The notes beneath the pieces were generated by a model. It was not told where the DNA came from and searched no databases. It worked only from the letters and a program-made list of their open reading frames with translations. From contig CP136068.1 in assembly GCA_032622095.1 (NCBI GenBank), positions 157,551,465 to 157,615,464 on the forward strand: a stretch of 64,000 bases of DNA, in the 5' to 3' direction. Below are positions 1 through 12,599 of this stretch, one piece after another (the stretch's first letter is position 1; each line of letters begins with the position of its first letter). Position numbers and translations under genes: made by a program. Origin of the DNA: Siphonodentalium dalli (Eukaryota > Mollusca > Scaphopoda > Gadilida > Siphonodentaliidae).

Positions 1-720
1 AGCTAATAATAGCATATAACACGGTGATATAATGCGAAAATGTCACATAATAGTGATTTAAAGCAATTTTTAAAAAGTGGGTCAATCCGGATCGGGAATC
101 AGCGAAAAAGCACTTATTCGGCCCGGATTCGTGGCTAGGAAATATATCCAGCTAATAATAGCATATAACACGGTGATATAATGCGAAAATGTAACATAAT
201 AGTGATTTAAAGCAATTTTTAAAAAGTGGGTCAATCCGGATCCGGAATCAGCGAAAAAGCACTTATTCGGCCCGGATTCGTGGCTAGGACATCTATCCAG
301 CTAATAATAGCATATAACACGGTGATATAATGCGAAAATGTCACATAATAGTGATTTAAAGCAATTTAAAAAAAATGGGTCAATCCGGATCGGGAATCAG
401 CGAAAAAGCACTTATTCGGCCCGGATTCCTGGCTAGGACATATATCCAGCTAATAATAGCATATAACCCGGTGATATATTGCGAAAATGTCGCATAATAG
501 TGATTTAAAGCAATTTTTAAAAAGTTGGTCGGATCCGGATCCGGAATCAGCGAAAAAGAACTTATTCGGCCCGGATTCGTGGCTAGGACATCTATCCAGC
601 TAATAATAGCATATAACACGGTGATATAGTGATTTAAAGCAATTTTTCAAAAGTTGGTCGGATCCGGATCCGGATCCGGAAGAAAGCACTTTTTCGGCCA
701 AATCCGGATCCGGAATCCGG
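1..720. repeat. 149-bp tandem repeat, about 4.8 units
   Basis: Units begin at 1, 150, 299, 448 and 598, each opening with AGCTAATAATAGCATATAAC and ending in a CCGGATTCGTGGCTAGGA block. The last unit is shortened and runs into GGATCC/CCGGAT-rich sequence. The array is cut by the window start, so its full length is unknown. No coding potential: open frames here only follow the repeat. Confidence 0.93.
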
Positions 721-1429
721 ACTAAAGTTAGTCCCCGCTATTATAGAGCGTGTGTTGTCATTTCTCGCCAAAGCGCCTTGTCGGTCGGGTCAGCTCCAAA
801 TTTGTTTCCTTGAGTCGTTATTTCGCTAAAATCCGGATGCAGAATCCGAAGCCGATTACGGGGGCGGGGCTAATTCCCGATTCTAGGTCAGATTTTTGAA
901 ATCCACGTTGTCTCCGAAACTATGTTTAATGTTCTCCCAGCGTCAAACATGGCTCATGTATTTGACACAAGTATCATTTGTATCTTATATTTATAAAGTT
1001 CATGTTTTTCATGCTTTTCTTCTGTGTATATACACGGCACATAATTTGCTGCCAATCAGACTTAATCGCATCTTTTTTTTCAAGTTAAAGTGTGTTTATT
1101 GATAAGGGCAAGCATATCTAAACGTGACAGCTCTAGGCCTCCTGAATCAAATTCCGAAGATGTTGTGAAGAACACACGAAACTTATCAGTTGAACAGGGA
1201 CGTGACGACAGGGGTTGTTTGGTGTCTCGACCCCCACCCCGAACTTTGGTACAATTTGCTTAGCTGTGCAGTCATTCATACGTGAGGAAAATCAGGATTA
1301 TTTTGACTAACTGTTCCAAATAATGATACGTACAAGCCAGCAAACGCAACAAACAAACCCGATTTTAAATAAATACATATACAAACTTATGACTAACTCG
1401 GGAGAGGGGGTGTTCAGTGATCTGTATAT
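721..1429. other. Non-coding stretch, nothing recognised
   Basis: A GC-richer patch with further CCGGAT/CCGAAT motifs near 830-880 looks like decayed flank of the preceding satellite. Short open frames have no recognisable domain. No RNA gene or transposon end was seen. Confidence 0.5.
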
Positions 1430-1645
1430 ATGTTCAACTTGTTTTGGTAGTCATGTTGCTTTGCCATTACTAATTGTTTATTTTGTCAGTGTAATAACAT
1501 ATGGGAGAGGGGGTACCCTTAAGTGAGTCAGCACTTGTCCCCCAATTCCTTTGTATGTATAAACAAATGTATGTGTTATATATCATGTGTTATCTAAATT
1601 TGACATATATTTGAAATAAATATATCTAAACTAAACTTTGGTACA
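1430..1645 (+). mobile_element. LINE 3'-end-like fragment, inverted relative to 2655-2862
   Basis: It contains a GGGAGAGGGGGTACC block, an ACTTGTCCCCC block and an AATAAA-type AT-rich end (GAAATAAATATATCTAAAC). The layout resembles the 3' UTR of the CR1/L2-like element at 48540-48644 (GGAGAGGGGCAAG, CTTGTGCCC, AT-rich end). The resemblance is structural rather than a strong alignment, so family membership is inference. Confidence 0.45.
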
Positions 1646-2654
1646 TTCCAGCAGTCGGAAATTTCATGCATGACACAACATTAGTTGGACATTAATTTGA
1701 CATCATATATAGGTTGGCATTTTTCTCATTGTTTGATTTTTTTCAAGCAGTAAAAGTTGGTAATTTTCCAATCTTAGTGTTTGTCGGGTTGGATATTTGC
1801 AAGGGGAGCAAATTGAATTCTGCGAACCTGTGAGATTGATGTTTGGTTCAATGGGGGGGGGGGGGGTGCAGTTGGCCGGAAATTTGAGGAAACTTCTAGC
1901 CACGTCCCTAGAACATGTGTCTGTTGTCTATACAGAGACTATTGTGCAAAACGACTGCATTTAACGAAACAAAACATTTTAAACATGAAATAGCTGTAAG
2001 ACTAGATGATAGTACATACGTGTATCTGATAATCCATCGATATCATGTAATCCTACTATTTCCTCAATAAGAAGAAACATTATAATAACGAACACAGCAG
2101 AAGACATATCCATGCAGGTTCACATGAATTCGGTCAATGGTGACGTATCCGCCGAATTCGAAATCGACATGCGTTCGGGCGGCATTTTATGGATGGAATT
2201 ATGAAATGGACATATGAAAGTGACAATCAACAATGATTTGCTTCGCCATCAACAGAAGTGCTCCCCCAGCGTTACAATCAATAGCGTTATTATTTGGCTA
2301 ATTTCAGTAATATTCTCCCAGTTTACATTCAATAAAACAAATTTGTCTCCGCATTTTAAATTCTTTGATATAGATCGTTTATATTCTGCAATAATTTGTA
2401 CACAAGAGACGGATTCTTATGTTTTATTGTGTTTTTAAACTCCGAGGTGGCGAAATCTCGGTTTGTTTACATTACGAACATTTGAGTCCGTAATCGGAAT
2501 CGGAATCCAGATTCGGATTACCACGAGATTGAGATTACGGTCTGTTCGTTTACTGATTCTGCCAATTTCTGGTCTGTTCTTTTGCCGAACCAAGTCGTAC
2601 GGGTACCAATCTGTAATCTGAATCCAGATTCTGAATCGGGATTTTAGCGAAATA
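1646..2654. other. About 1 kb of non-coding sequence between two facing LINE-like ends
   Basis: Holds a G homopolymer near 1853-1866. Repeated AATCCGAATC/AATCCAGATT words at 2480-2640 are similar to those near 840. No gene is supported. Confidence 0.5.
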
Positions 2655-2862
2655 ACGCCTCTGTGTAGTTTAGTTTAAACAAATTTATTTGTCTAATTTA
2701 TATAACACATATATTTGTTTATACGGACAATGGGATTTGATGACAAGTGCTGACTCACTTATAGGTACCCCCTCTCCCATATGTTATTACACTGAAAAAT
2801 AAATAATTAGTAATGACAAAGCAACATGACTACCAAAACAATAGACTGTTCGATAAACTCAA
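2655..2862 (-). mobile_element. LINE 3'-end-like fragment, minus strand
   Basis: Reverse complement of the fragment at 1430-1645: GGTACCCCCTCTCCCATATG, then GACAAAGCAACATGACTACC. The 3' AT-rich side points left, so the two fragments face each other with their 3' ends inward. Confidence 0.45.
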
Positions 2863-2904
2863 ATTTTAGGGTCAACATAAAATAAATTTGGACTAAGTTG
2901 GTTT

Positions 2905-4185
2905 AGATATATTTTTGAAGAGGAAGATATCCTCTATAACATATCCAAAGTCCGCTAAAATCTGCTATGAGCATGTTTGTTATTCAAGATGGCGTTCAAT
3001 ATGGCTGCCATTTTCCGTTGAGTCAGTTTGTTGCAATTTGATGCAATTATAGTGAGAAAATCTTGTCACATTTATAGATTCTTATGAAGCTAAGACTTAA
3101 CGCCACCTTTCTGTGCCAAATTGGAACTCCCCGCCCAAGTTGGCAGCCAAAACGGCGACCGGAATTGGAAAATGTTACGTTTTTTACTGATATCTTTAAG
3201 ACAGGTTTCTGCTGTTTGGAACTGGTTGAGAATTGTGACCTTATTTTGTATTTAGCATGTTAACTGACCATCGGGGAAATAAAATATGTCATTCATGGGG
3301 TCCCCACCTCTTCCGATCATTCAAAAATTCGATTTTACAGAACACGGTATGCCGTTTCACAAAACAAAATGACCGTTGGGATTATAGTCATATTTCATCA
3401 AGAAATTGGAAGGACTGTGCAATGTAAGTGATGCAACCTATTTCTTATGGATATTCCAACGAAATGGTACAAAAATTGTCACTTTTGCTCAAAATGGCGG
3501 CCACAAATATGAAAAATGGTAAATATTGCACCAGTGTGCCGTGTAACTGCTTATAAGTTGTGGTTGATGAACAAAATTGACCATTCTGTCTTATATAAAT
3601 TGAATTCTAACATTTCTGATTCAACTTGATTAATGTTTACTATTTTAACCACTGAAATTACCAGAATTATGAGATTTCTTTATCACAAATTTGGCATCAA
3701 AATAGGCAAAAAATCACTTTTCAGGTTTGTTCCATTTTTTCAAGTAAAGTGGAACTATTCTGGTACCAAATATGGTTTTTATTTTTTACCTATCTTAAAT
3801 GTGTCACATTGAGGTGTTTTAGAAAAAATTACTCAAGATGGCTTGCAAAATGGCAACCAAATTTGGTAAAAAGTTGATTTGTCACATTTATTCCGAACAT
3901 TATTCTAAGCTGTTCCGAAAATGTTGCAAATTATTACTCACTTGGTAATTAAACATGCTTCTTAATCAACTGACAACTAAATGTTATATTCTGGTTGTCG
4001 CGGTACATTATGAGGCATGACAAATAATTTTAAGGGATACAGTATGGATTTTTTCCCGAAAACTTCTTTTGGGTTTCTGTCTATGTTTTTGAACGCCAAT
4101 GGGCAGAACGTTGAAACGGAACTGAGAGGGATCATATTTTGTGGCTACTCTGGCCCATTAACATCAACATTTATTTACTTATAAA
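2905..4185. repeat. Left arm of a long imperfect inverted repeat
   Basis: Pairs with 6565-7722 in reverse orientation. Landmarks in matching order are the AAGAGGAAGATATCCTC outer edge, CAAGATGGCG near 2988, a TATAGTGAGAAAATCTTG block, AACGCCACCTTTCTGTGCC, TTTGGAACTGGTTGAGAATT, and the inner AACGTT and CCATTAACATCAACATT blocks. Identity by eye is roughly 80% with several small indels. No transposase frame was found, so this is a foldback-type element or an old palindromic duplication. Confidence 0.85.
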
Positions 4186-4837
4186 CTATTGTCAGGAAAG
4201 CCGTTACCTTCGTATTGCATACCAAACGCTATTAAGGTGGAGAACAGTCTGCTATGATATATTTATCGGTTAACATATCCCTGCGTTATAGCGATGTGAA
4301 GGTGATAGTCACGAGTGCCAAAACTCACACATGACCATGCAGTCACTCAATATATACATTAACACCACATAAATGAACATATGTCACTCGCTTTATACAT
4401 ATACACCCCACCACTACCATACAGCCACGCATGGGTATACCCAAAAACCAGCACATGGCCATATAGCCGTGAGTAACAATGCAGGTACACCAGGTATACT
4501 CCTACAACTCACCCATGACCCTATAGTCACTCCATGTATAGGTTTACTACATTCATGAAATAGAGTAACCTCTTGTATACCTATTCACCCCACCATTGGT
4601 CATACAGTCACTCCATGTATATGTGTGCCACATGCATTGCCATATTGGCGCTCATGATATACATATACACCCCAACGATGATTTTCGCCACATGCATGAT
4701 CATACATCACTTCTTGTTTTCATATTGCCTCACCAGTGGTCATAAAGCCAGTCCCTGTATATATATGTTTGGGACACCCATGGCCATATAGCCACCCAAG
4801 ATATACATACACACCCAACACAAAACCACAGAGTCAC

Positions 4838-4841
<4 letters not shown>

Positions 4842-4927
<86 letters not shown>
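4842..4927. repeat. (AT)n microsatellite, about 43 units
   Basis: An uninterrupted alternating TA run inside the minisatellite. Open frames through it (runs of Tyr-Ile on both strands) are artefacts. Confidence 0.97.
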
Positions 4928-4930
<3 letters not shown>

Positions 4931-5189
4931 TACATATAAACCTCACCAATGGCATTACAGTCCTTGTAGATATACCAATGTCCCACACGGCGCACGCGGC
5001 CATTCATACACTCCAAACGTGCATATACATCTCACCATGACAATTCAGCCTCTCGCTGTATATTCATAAACCACACTCGTGATCATAGTCACTCCTTGTA
5101 TACCAATTCACCCACCATTAATTTACATCACCGGCACTCTCTATATACATATTGGCCACATCATTGCCATATAGCCACTCAAGATATAC

Positions 5190-5780
5190 AAGTGCTCGCG
5201 TCTTGCAGGTAATGAGTCGAAACGTAATATGATATTTGCTTAGTATGGCACATAGTCAGCGATCTCATTGGGAGTAATTTCCAAAAATGTCTAAACTCTA
5301 CTTTTGGCATAAAATAAAATCTTGTTTTTGTGGAAAACTATTTTCAAAATACCACAAAACGCTCCAGGACACAGCTTCCACCTCAACATTCATGTCATTA
5401 GAACAGGAAACAATTTGTCTGCAAGAAATTGGGACCTTGGTCATCATATATTTAGCCTCGAATATTCTGTAATATCAGACATCCTCCCCTTTCTTTTGAC
5501 ATCCATACATTTATGTACCACCTTCATTGTGTGGGGAAATTATATGACGGATAGGATGCAAGCCATTATTTCTTTCACTATACTTATGTTCACAAACGGA
5601 AAGGCCTCATGGTATGCCAGCCAGTGCTCCATTCTGACTTGTTTGTGTCAATTCGTAGGGCTAGGTGTGATTTCGTTGACCCGGACAGGTGTGTTACCTT
5701 GTCAGACACAAACTTACATGTATTTGTTAGCCTATACTTACCTGTATTGGTTGGTTGTCATTATTTGTTAACACATAACC
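5190..5780. other. Unrelated 590-bp stretch interrupting the minisatellite
   Basis: The repeat words stop near 5190 and resume near 5780. The stretch is less repetitive and contains a 149-residue open frame (5322-5771). That frame shows no domain, is hydrophobic and Cys-rich without order, and overlaps another frame, so I do not call it a gene. It may be an insertion, but no TIR or target duplication was made out. Confidence 0.4.
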
Positions 5781-6564
5781 ATAGAGTCACTCCAGGTGTA
5801 TATACCTCATCAATTACCATAGATTCATTCTAGATATACCTATACTCCGCACAGACGACCATTCGTACACTTCACACAAATACAGCTCAACCATGACAAT
5901 GCAGCCACTCGCTGTATTCTTACACATCCCATCCATGAGCATTCAGCTATTCACTGTTTACCGGTACACACACCAATGACAATACAGCCACAATAGATAA
6001 ACATATACATCCCACCCATGATCATAATGTCACTACCTATATACACAAGCCCGCAAATGACCATTAACCTGTATTCCAGGTATGCATATACACTTCAACG
6101 TTGACAGTGCACTCATTCCTTGTACACGTACACACATTGCCCATAACCATACAACCACTCCATGTTTATCCATACACCCCATCCATTAGCACACAGCCAA
6201 CGCATGTATACATATACACACACATCATAATACAGCCACCCAATGTACACATGTACGTCCCATCCATGATCACACAGTCACTCCATATATACATACACAA
6301 CACAAAAGTGGACAATGTAGCTAATCTCGATATACACATACACCTCTTCAATGACCAGACAGCCACTCCCTGTATACATGTTCACCTCACACATTTATAT
6401 TGACCATAAGCTACTCCTTATATAACTATACATCTCAACGTGGACACCCCATGCATGACAATATAGCCACACATTGTATAAATATTCACATCATTCACGA
6501 ATACAATAAATCCCCGTATACATACTCACCTCACCTATGGGCATACAGTCAACAGACATACACA

Positions 6565-7722
6565 CGGTATTAAGTTGATCAATGTTGATTCTAATGGACC
6601 AGACTAGCCCCATACTATGATATCTCTCAGTCCCGTTTCAACGTTCTGCCCATTTCAGTTAAAAAGGACGTGGACAGAATCCCAAAAGAAGTTTTCGGCA
6701 AAATCCATGCTGCATCTCTTAAAATGAACTTTTCGTGCCTCTTAATGTACTGGGACAACCAGAATAGAACATTTAGTTTACCAAGTAGCATGTTTAATAA
6801 CCAAGTGAGTCACAATCTGCTCCCTTTTCGGAACAGCAGAGAATAATGTTCGGAATATATGTCACAAGTCAACATTTTACCAAATTTGGTTGCCATTTTG
6901 CAAGCCATCTTGAGTAATATTGTCTAAAATACCTCAGTGTGATACAGTTAGCACATATTAAAGCAACAAACACATTTGACACAACAGATAGTTCCATATT
7001 AAGTGATTTTTTGCCGATTGTGATGTCAAGTTTGTGACATAAAAGTTCGATTAATTATGGTGATTTCACTGGTTAAACTATTAACAATTAACCAATATGC
7101 ATCAGAAATGGTAATATTCAATGCATATAAGACAGAATAGTCAATTGTGTGCGTCAAACACAACTTGTAAGCAGTTGTGTGGTACGCTGGGACAATATTT
7201 ACCATTTTTCATAGATTGCTCAGTTCTTCCAATTTCTTGATGAAATATGACTAGATTCCCAATGGTGATATTTTGTGATATGTTACACCGCGTTCTGTAA
7301 AATTGAATTATTTTGTTTTGAGTGATCGGAAGGGGTTGGGACCCCATGAATGGCATATTTCATTGCTTCATAAGTCAGTTAACATGCTAAATACAAAATA
7401 AGGTCACAATTCTCAACCAGTTCCAAACAGCAGAAACTTATCTTAAAGATACCAGTAAAAAAAACCTAAAACATTCACTTCCGGTCGCCATTTTAACTGC
7501 CATCTTGGACGAGGAGTTCCAATGTTGGCACAGAAAGGTGGCGTTATGTCTTAGCTTCACAAATATGTATACATGTCTATATATATGAGAAGAGTTTCTC
7601 ACTATAATTGCATCAAACTAACTTAACGGAAATGGCAGCCATCTTGGACGCCATCTTGAATTACAAAAAATGCTCAAAGCGGATTCTGGATATGTTATAG
7701 AGGAGATATTCCTCTTCAATAT
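6565..7722. repeat. Right arm of the long inverted repeat
   Basis: Reverse-complement partner of 2905-4185. Its outer edge (GATATTCCTCTTCAATATAT) directly abuts the (AT)-rich 3' end of a minus-strand LINE at 7723. That LINE may therefore have inserted at the arm edge. Confidence 0.85.
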
Positions 7723-9650
7723 ATATATATATATTCTTTATTTCCTCCATTCATGGAGATATTTAGAGAATGCATACAATTAATATAAATTATAAGAACA
7801 TAAACAGGTAACAAAAGTCAACATATTTACAGTCATCAACTAAGTGGTGAACATGAGAATTACATACATGATTTCCATTTACAACAGCCATACACATAGA
7901 AGCATTCATACTAACAGACACACAGCTATAACATTGGAGAATTACATGCATGACTTCCATTTATAACAAACAAACTCCCAGAAGCATTCATACTAACAGA
8001 CACACACAAAACATTGGCGAATTACATGCATGAAGTATTCATACTAACAGACACACATTCGTTATATTTATAGACAGAGACGGACGACCAGAATGGCAAT
8101 GTAGCGTTATCGTGTAATGGAATGAACATATGGTCAAATATCTAACTGGCTCTCCACGACGGCTAAATGTGATGTGTTATTATACGGTTATATATATCTT
8201 TATATACAAAGAACTGGGACCAGAGAAATAGCATACTCCGAGACGACCAAGCCGGAGTTGGACCCAAATCAGGGATCTCTCTCTCTGGAAGACCCACAAA
8301 CGCCAATGCCTTTGTGCAGTCTTACCGACTCGGAGCCGACCATTTCCCCAGCACCACTCAAGTATATATATTTACTCGTTTGTCGTGTCTTCTGATTCTA
8401 TGGATTCTATGAGTTATGTATAGTATTATGTCATCACTAACGTATACTATAAATTGTTTAACTACAATTCAAACAGAGAGGCAATGATATTCTTCCCATA
8501 GTTTACAAGTGCAATTAATCATGAAATTTGCAAGGTCGTTGATATCTTCGACATAAGAGGCAATTTCTTCAAATTTTGCCGTCAAGAAGAATAATAATTT
8601 ATCTTCATCTGAAAGAGAATCAAAGCGTATGTAAATTTGAACTCCAAATCTACACAAAACAGAAAATTCTATTTCGTCACGGATACACGTTAATGAGGAA
8701 CACTGGACTATTACATGCCGCATGTAGTCGGAGTACGCGCGAGAGCAATTTGAACAAATACCTGTATCACACGGAACGCAGGAGAATTGTATAATTTGTG
8801 CCATTTTGTAATAAGACAATTTATTTTCTGGAAACAGGCGGCACAATTTCCACAGAAGCCAGACTTCGAACGTGGTCTGAATCTTCGAGAATCGAATTAA
8901 GGAGTTATCAGCATGAATTCTCTCGGACCAGGCCGCGCTCTCAGTCTCATTAATGAGAGCTTTAGTTAATTGTTTCCATTTCTCTTTAGAAGGAAATACT
9001 GATTCCTTCAAATACAGACGCAAGTAGTCTACCAGTTTGTATTTATTCATTGTTACCATGATATCGGAGGAGAAATTTTTACAAGAAGTAGTTGGAGCAA
9101 GTGCGTGTTGATAAAGACGGAAAATGAAAATTTCCTTGGCCGTTTTAATTTGTTCCAGATTACACATTGAACTAAGGAACGATAGTTTTCGTGTATCTAT
9201 ATAGCTCATAATAGGGTGAACTCCTATGAGCCCATGGACGATAACTGTTCTAGCACGCTTATGTAAACCCTGAACCTGTTTCAGACAAAATATATGGCAT
9301 TTTTCAAGAGCTTCCTCGTGTTTATGTGCCAGGTTCCATAGTAATTCTGCGCCAAATAGCGACTTTGAGAGGACAATAGATTCGTATATTGTCTTACAGC
9401 TCAGTGGCGTTATCCCACCGGCGTAAAGGCCAGCATTAGATAACATGAGATAGGTGCCCCTGATTTTGCGACAAATTGTATCTACAAATGCACCATTTAA
9501 ATCATATACCTATTTAAAGGAATACCAAGATGGGTAACTTCTTCCACTTCCGGTATTACAGATGGTCCAATATGCCATATACGGTCAGTTTTGTTTGCAC
9601 GCGCCTTAGATTCATTGAATACAATAACGGAACATTTTGATGGGTCCATA
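7723..9650 (-). mobile_element. Family D LINE, 5'-truncated copy D4
   Basis: Reading the minus strand, the element runs from an ORF2 fragment beginning inside the RT domain near 9650 to a 3' end of the form GGAGGAAATAAAG(A)(AT)n. That 3' end is shared with copy D1 (43465-43491) and with copy D3 downstream of H1. Protein similarity to D1 is clear: a GIYPGGITPKSC-like block becomes GLYAGGITPLSC, followed by a shared zinc motif. Roughly 750 bp at the left is 3' UTR. 5' truncation is normal for target-primed reverse transcription. The copy is much older than D1/D2 judging by divergence. Confidence 0.85.
8469..9446 (-). pseudogene. Family D ORF2 C-terminal fragment (RT thumb, zinc-binding domain)
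   Basis: The 325-residue open frame aligns with the C-terminal third of the D1 ORF2 product (42190-43179). Shared blocks are GGITP.SC near the start, QGLH.R..TVI..GL..., KLSF..S.CNL..., and a CX2CX9HX4C knuckle (CSNC...H...C) at about residues 230-250. The final segment matches the D1 tail (LWKAY versus LWEEY). Homology continues upstream to about 9650 in a second frame (SKCSVIVFNES, EEVTHLGIP), so the fragment is frameshifted as well as 5'-truncated. It has lost endonuclease and RT catalytic motifs and cannot be autonomous. Confidence 0.85.
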
Positions 9651-10270
9651 GTTTAACAACTTCCCCATGCGTGGCCCCGCGTGACCATGTTTCTTGTGAC
9701 TCGTGATATGAGAAGGGAGCAATGTTGGATGCCACTGATCCAACGTTCCATATAATGCGATGTATGAGTCTCTTGTAATCGCAAGATGGATAAGTACATG
9801 TAAATTGAAATTAGTAAAATGTATATATACATGTAGTCTTAGTCTATAAACGATATAGTATCGTTATGCTATTGTGCATACATGGTATATGTCCGATAAT
9901 CGACACTTGAAACCTTGTAGGTAAAAGTATAATATTCACACCACAATTTGACAAAAAGACCATAGCATTATATTATGCCAAATTTTACAAATATATTGTA
10001 CAGAAAAAGAACTATTTACAGACCGTGTAGCACGCACATAGTGCTGAAAGAATGAAAATTGCTTTGAACATCATGGAGATCTGAGTAAACGGTCGTCGTT
10101 GTACTGTTGGGTTCGATTAACGCCTGTGATATATATCCTTATCAGTTTCTTTGAGTGACACCTGGTGCGATTCCATGCACATGTTTTATCAAACAACTCT
10201 TATATCCTATACAGGCAATTCTTCAAGGATTGGCCACATATATATGAACAATCGGGACCAAAAAAGGACG
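9651..10270. other. No gene seen
   Basis: AT-rich sequence without recognisable coding content or repeat structure apart from short TATA-rich words. Confidence 0.5.
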
Positions 10271-10670
10271 TTAACCCTTTACCCAACAGAAGGGCCCTGT
10301 GCCAATGCATTCTCTTATATATGCGAGTCGACCATAGGTCGCCTCGCATATATAAGAGAATGCATTGGCTTAACACATTAAAAATTATAAAATTGTTAAA
10401 GAATGTAAGAAAAAATGGTAAAAAGTGTTAAAAAAAGATTTGTTTTAGGCCAATGCATTCTCTTATATATGCGAGGCGACCTATGGTCGACTCGCATATA
10501 TAAGAGAATGCATTGGCACAGGGCATAACTGTAACTATCACAATGTGGTCAAGGAGCCGGTTCTAATGATATCCATATGTGTATGGTTCTATTGAGACAG
10601 ACCGAAGATATTTTAGGCTGTTGAAGCTTTATTTGGCCGGTTGTGGCCGGTTTGTTGGGTAAAGGGTTAA
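10271..10670. mobile_element. TTAA-flanked 400-bp MITE with two nested palindromes (piggyBac-like ends)
   Basis: The outer ends are perfect inverted repeats: TTAACCCTTTACCCAACA at 10271-10288 and its reverse complement at 10653-10670. A TTAA target plus a terminus starting CCC is the signature of the piggyBac superfamily. Inside, 10301-10369 is a 69-bp near-perfect palindrome (CCAATGCATTCTCTTATATA arms, one mismatch near the centre). 10449-10517 is the same palindrome inverted, carried on a larger inverted repeat that includes GGGCCCTGTGCC/GGCACAGGGC. There is no transposase, so it must be non-autonomous. Confidence 0.85.
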
Positions 10671-11680
10671 TATATGGACAATCGCAGCCACGTGTGGCAC
10701 GCGTGGTCGATTGTCCATTAAGGAAGAACCTTTAACGCTAATCCATGTTTAACTGCAGTACGACCAAAAAGTGAGCACGAGCGCGCATAATGGGGCGGAA
10801 CGAACCGATCTTTGTCAGTATGGTGCATAGGCCTACATGTAGGCCCTATATGCGTGGATGATAAGGCATCATGCATACATGTATAGGCATATAGGCTCAT
10901 ATATAGGGCCTGTAGGGTCCATCGTATCTGATACGCGATCTTTATGTCTCAGGACTCACGTCCCTGGCTAAAGATCTAGGACCAGGTAGCAGAGTCATGG
11001 AGCGTGAAAAGTCATGTCCTATAATCCCATATCATATAATAGGAACGGAGTTTAAGTAAATAGAGAATTGTGTTAGTTTGCTGCTCAAGTCTTGAAATGG
11101 TGTATGGACCGTTTGGTACGAACAGTTTATGGTACGTTTCCACCATCAGTTTGCACGCAATAATAAATACCTCGTGAGTAAAATTGTTGTTAATAACAAT
11201 GTTATGAAGGGTTGGATGCAACACACCATGACTAAAATACAAAAGGTGATTAGGTCTATATCTGTATATCGTTCACCGACATCATTTCCCAAAGAAACAT
11301 GTCATGAATAACAGATAAAGTGTGATTAGTGATCTAGGCTTGTTGTTGTTGTTGTTGTTGACTTCCGCTATTCACTATCCGTTGAATAAGAACTCATGTG
11401 CTGTGTTCCCTGAGGTATTATTACTGCAATTACTGATACTCTCTACTTCATAACGGAAAGGTCGGATTTTCAAATTCTGTTCAATGTAGCCGAAAGGAAG
11501 CCATGAACCGCCTTCTGGATAATTTGCTGCATAGTAGGCTTGTACTAGTTGTAGTGGTCAGGTGGTACTGGTACTAGCTGACTAGGTCAACATGACCGCT
11601 TTCGCAGATTGCTGCTTCCAGGATACGCACTACGTTCATGACTGAACTACTAGCTGACTAGGTACACCGTGGCATGTCGG
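10671..11680. other. No gene seen; short (TTG)n run
   Basis: Contains a (TTG)n microsatellite at 11341-11360 and repeated CTAGCTGACTAGGT words at 11574-11664. No coding region or transposon end is supported. Confidence 0.5.
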
Positions 11681-12412
11681 GCACACATCCAACACGGTCT
11701 ACGTAGCTCGTTTTGTCTACTGTAGCCTGATTGAGCTATGTTTTTAATGGGATTTACACACCTCCAAAAGTCCATCGATTATCGCCATACCACGAAAAAA
11801 GCGCGTCTCGAAATATTATTAATTGTGTAGTACTAATACTACTAATAATATTAATATAAAGTATCGATCACACACGTCTACAGTACAAAGAAACAAAAAA
11901 CTCAACGTCTCACAACAGCTTTAATACCTTTTGATCGATTCAAAATCAATTTGTTTTGGTTAATTCGCAATTAAAAATGGTAAGAAATTATCAAAATCTG
12001 TTGATCGAAATGAAAATCTTCATCATTACGACATCAAATCTGAGGAACTTCCATTCGCAACTGTGATTCGCAAACACAGTTTGTTGCCATAATATCATTG
12101 GTTGCATTTTGCCGGGGATTAATGGTACGTTCTTAATGGGATTTCAGTGCAACATCTATCGGTTGGAATGTAGGGAACGACAAATTGACAACCATATTTA
12201 CAGGTCTTAATTAAAACTTTGTTAATTGCGCCTAAGCCGTGTTGAGTCGTTGAGCTTTTTGCTTCTTTGCAGACGTGATAGTAGTACACAACTAATGAAC
12301 GAAAATTTGAAATGCGCGCTGTTTTCGATGGAGGTGTGTAAATCACATTAAAACCGTAGCTCAATCGGGCTACAATAGACAAAACGAGCTACGTAGACCA
12401 TTTTGGATGTGT
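11681..12412. mobile_element. 730-bp element with about 100-bp terminal inverted repeats
   Basis: The left end (GCACACATCCAACACGGTCT, then ACGTAGCTCGTTTTGTCTA and GATTTACACACCTCC) is mirrored at 12300-12412 with about 85-90% identity. The internal 530 bp is AT-rich and non-coding, typical of a non-autonomous DNA transposon. Target duplication was not resolved, so the superfamily is unknown. Confidence 0.75.
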
Positions 12413-12599
12413 ACCTATTTTCGAGACAGCAACTCAAACGGAAATTTAGGACAGTAATAGGTCTACCAGGTCTTGCAACTGTGAAAATACAGATACGGTA
12501 CTATAAGTATATAGTTGTATTCAGTTAAACTAGATGTATTAACGTAGCTAGCTTTAAGCAGCTATATATTCGGCTTTCAAATCGGCTGTTTTTAGCTCA

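Larger units (their letters stand above)
4280..6560. repeat. Degenerate minisatellite in the loop of the inverted repeat
   Basis: Loose repeats of roughly 50-60 bp are built from CATATAGCCACTCC, ATGTATACATATACACC and CACCCATGACCAT words, repeated dozens of times with drift. A long AT run and a 590-bp unrelated stretch interrupt it. Short open frames here are by-products of the repeat. Confidence 0.8.

Noticed and set aside
4740..5003. Tyr-Ile repeat proteins on both strands
   Set aside because: Produced by the (AT)n run.
5322..5771. 149-residue open frame
   Set aside because: No domain, overlaps another frame, lies in an interruption of a minisatellite; composition does not look coding.
10271..10670. 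microRNA or tRNA gene at the palindromes
   Set aside because: Near-perfect 69-bp dyads nested in a TTAA-TIR element are better explained as MITE structure; no tRNA fold.
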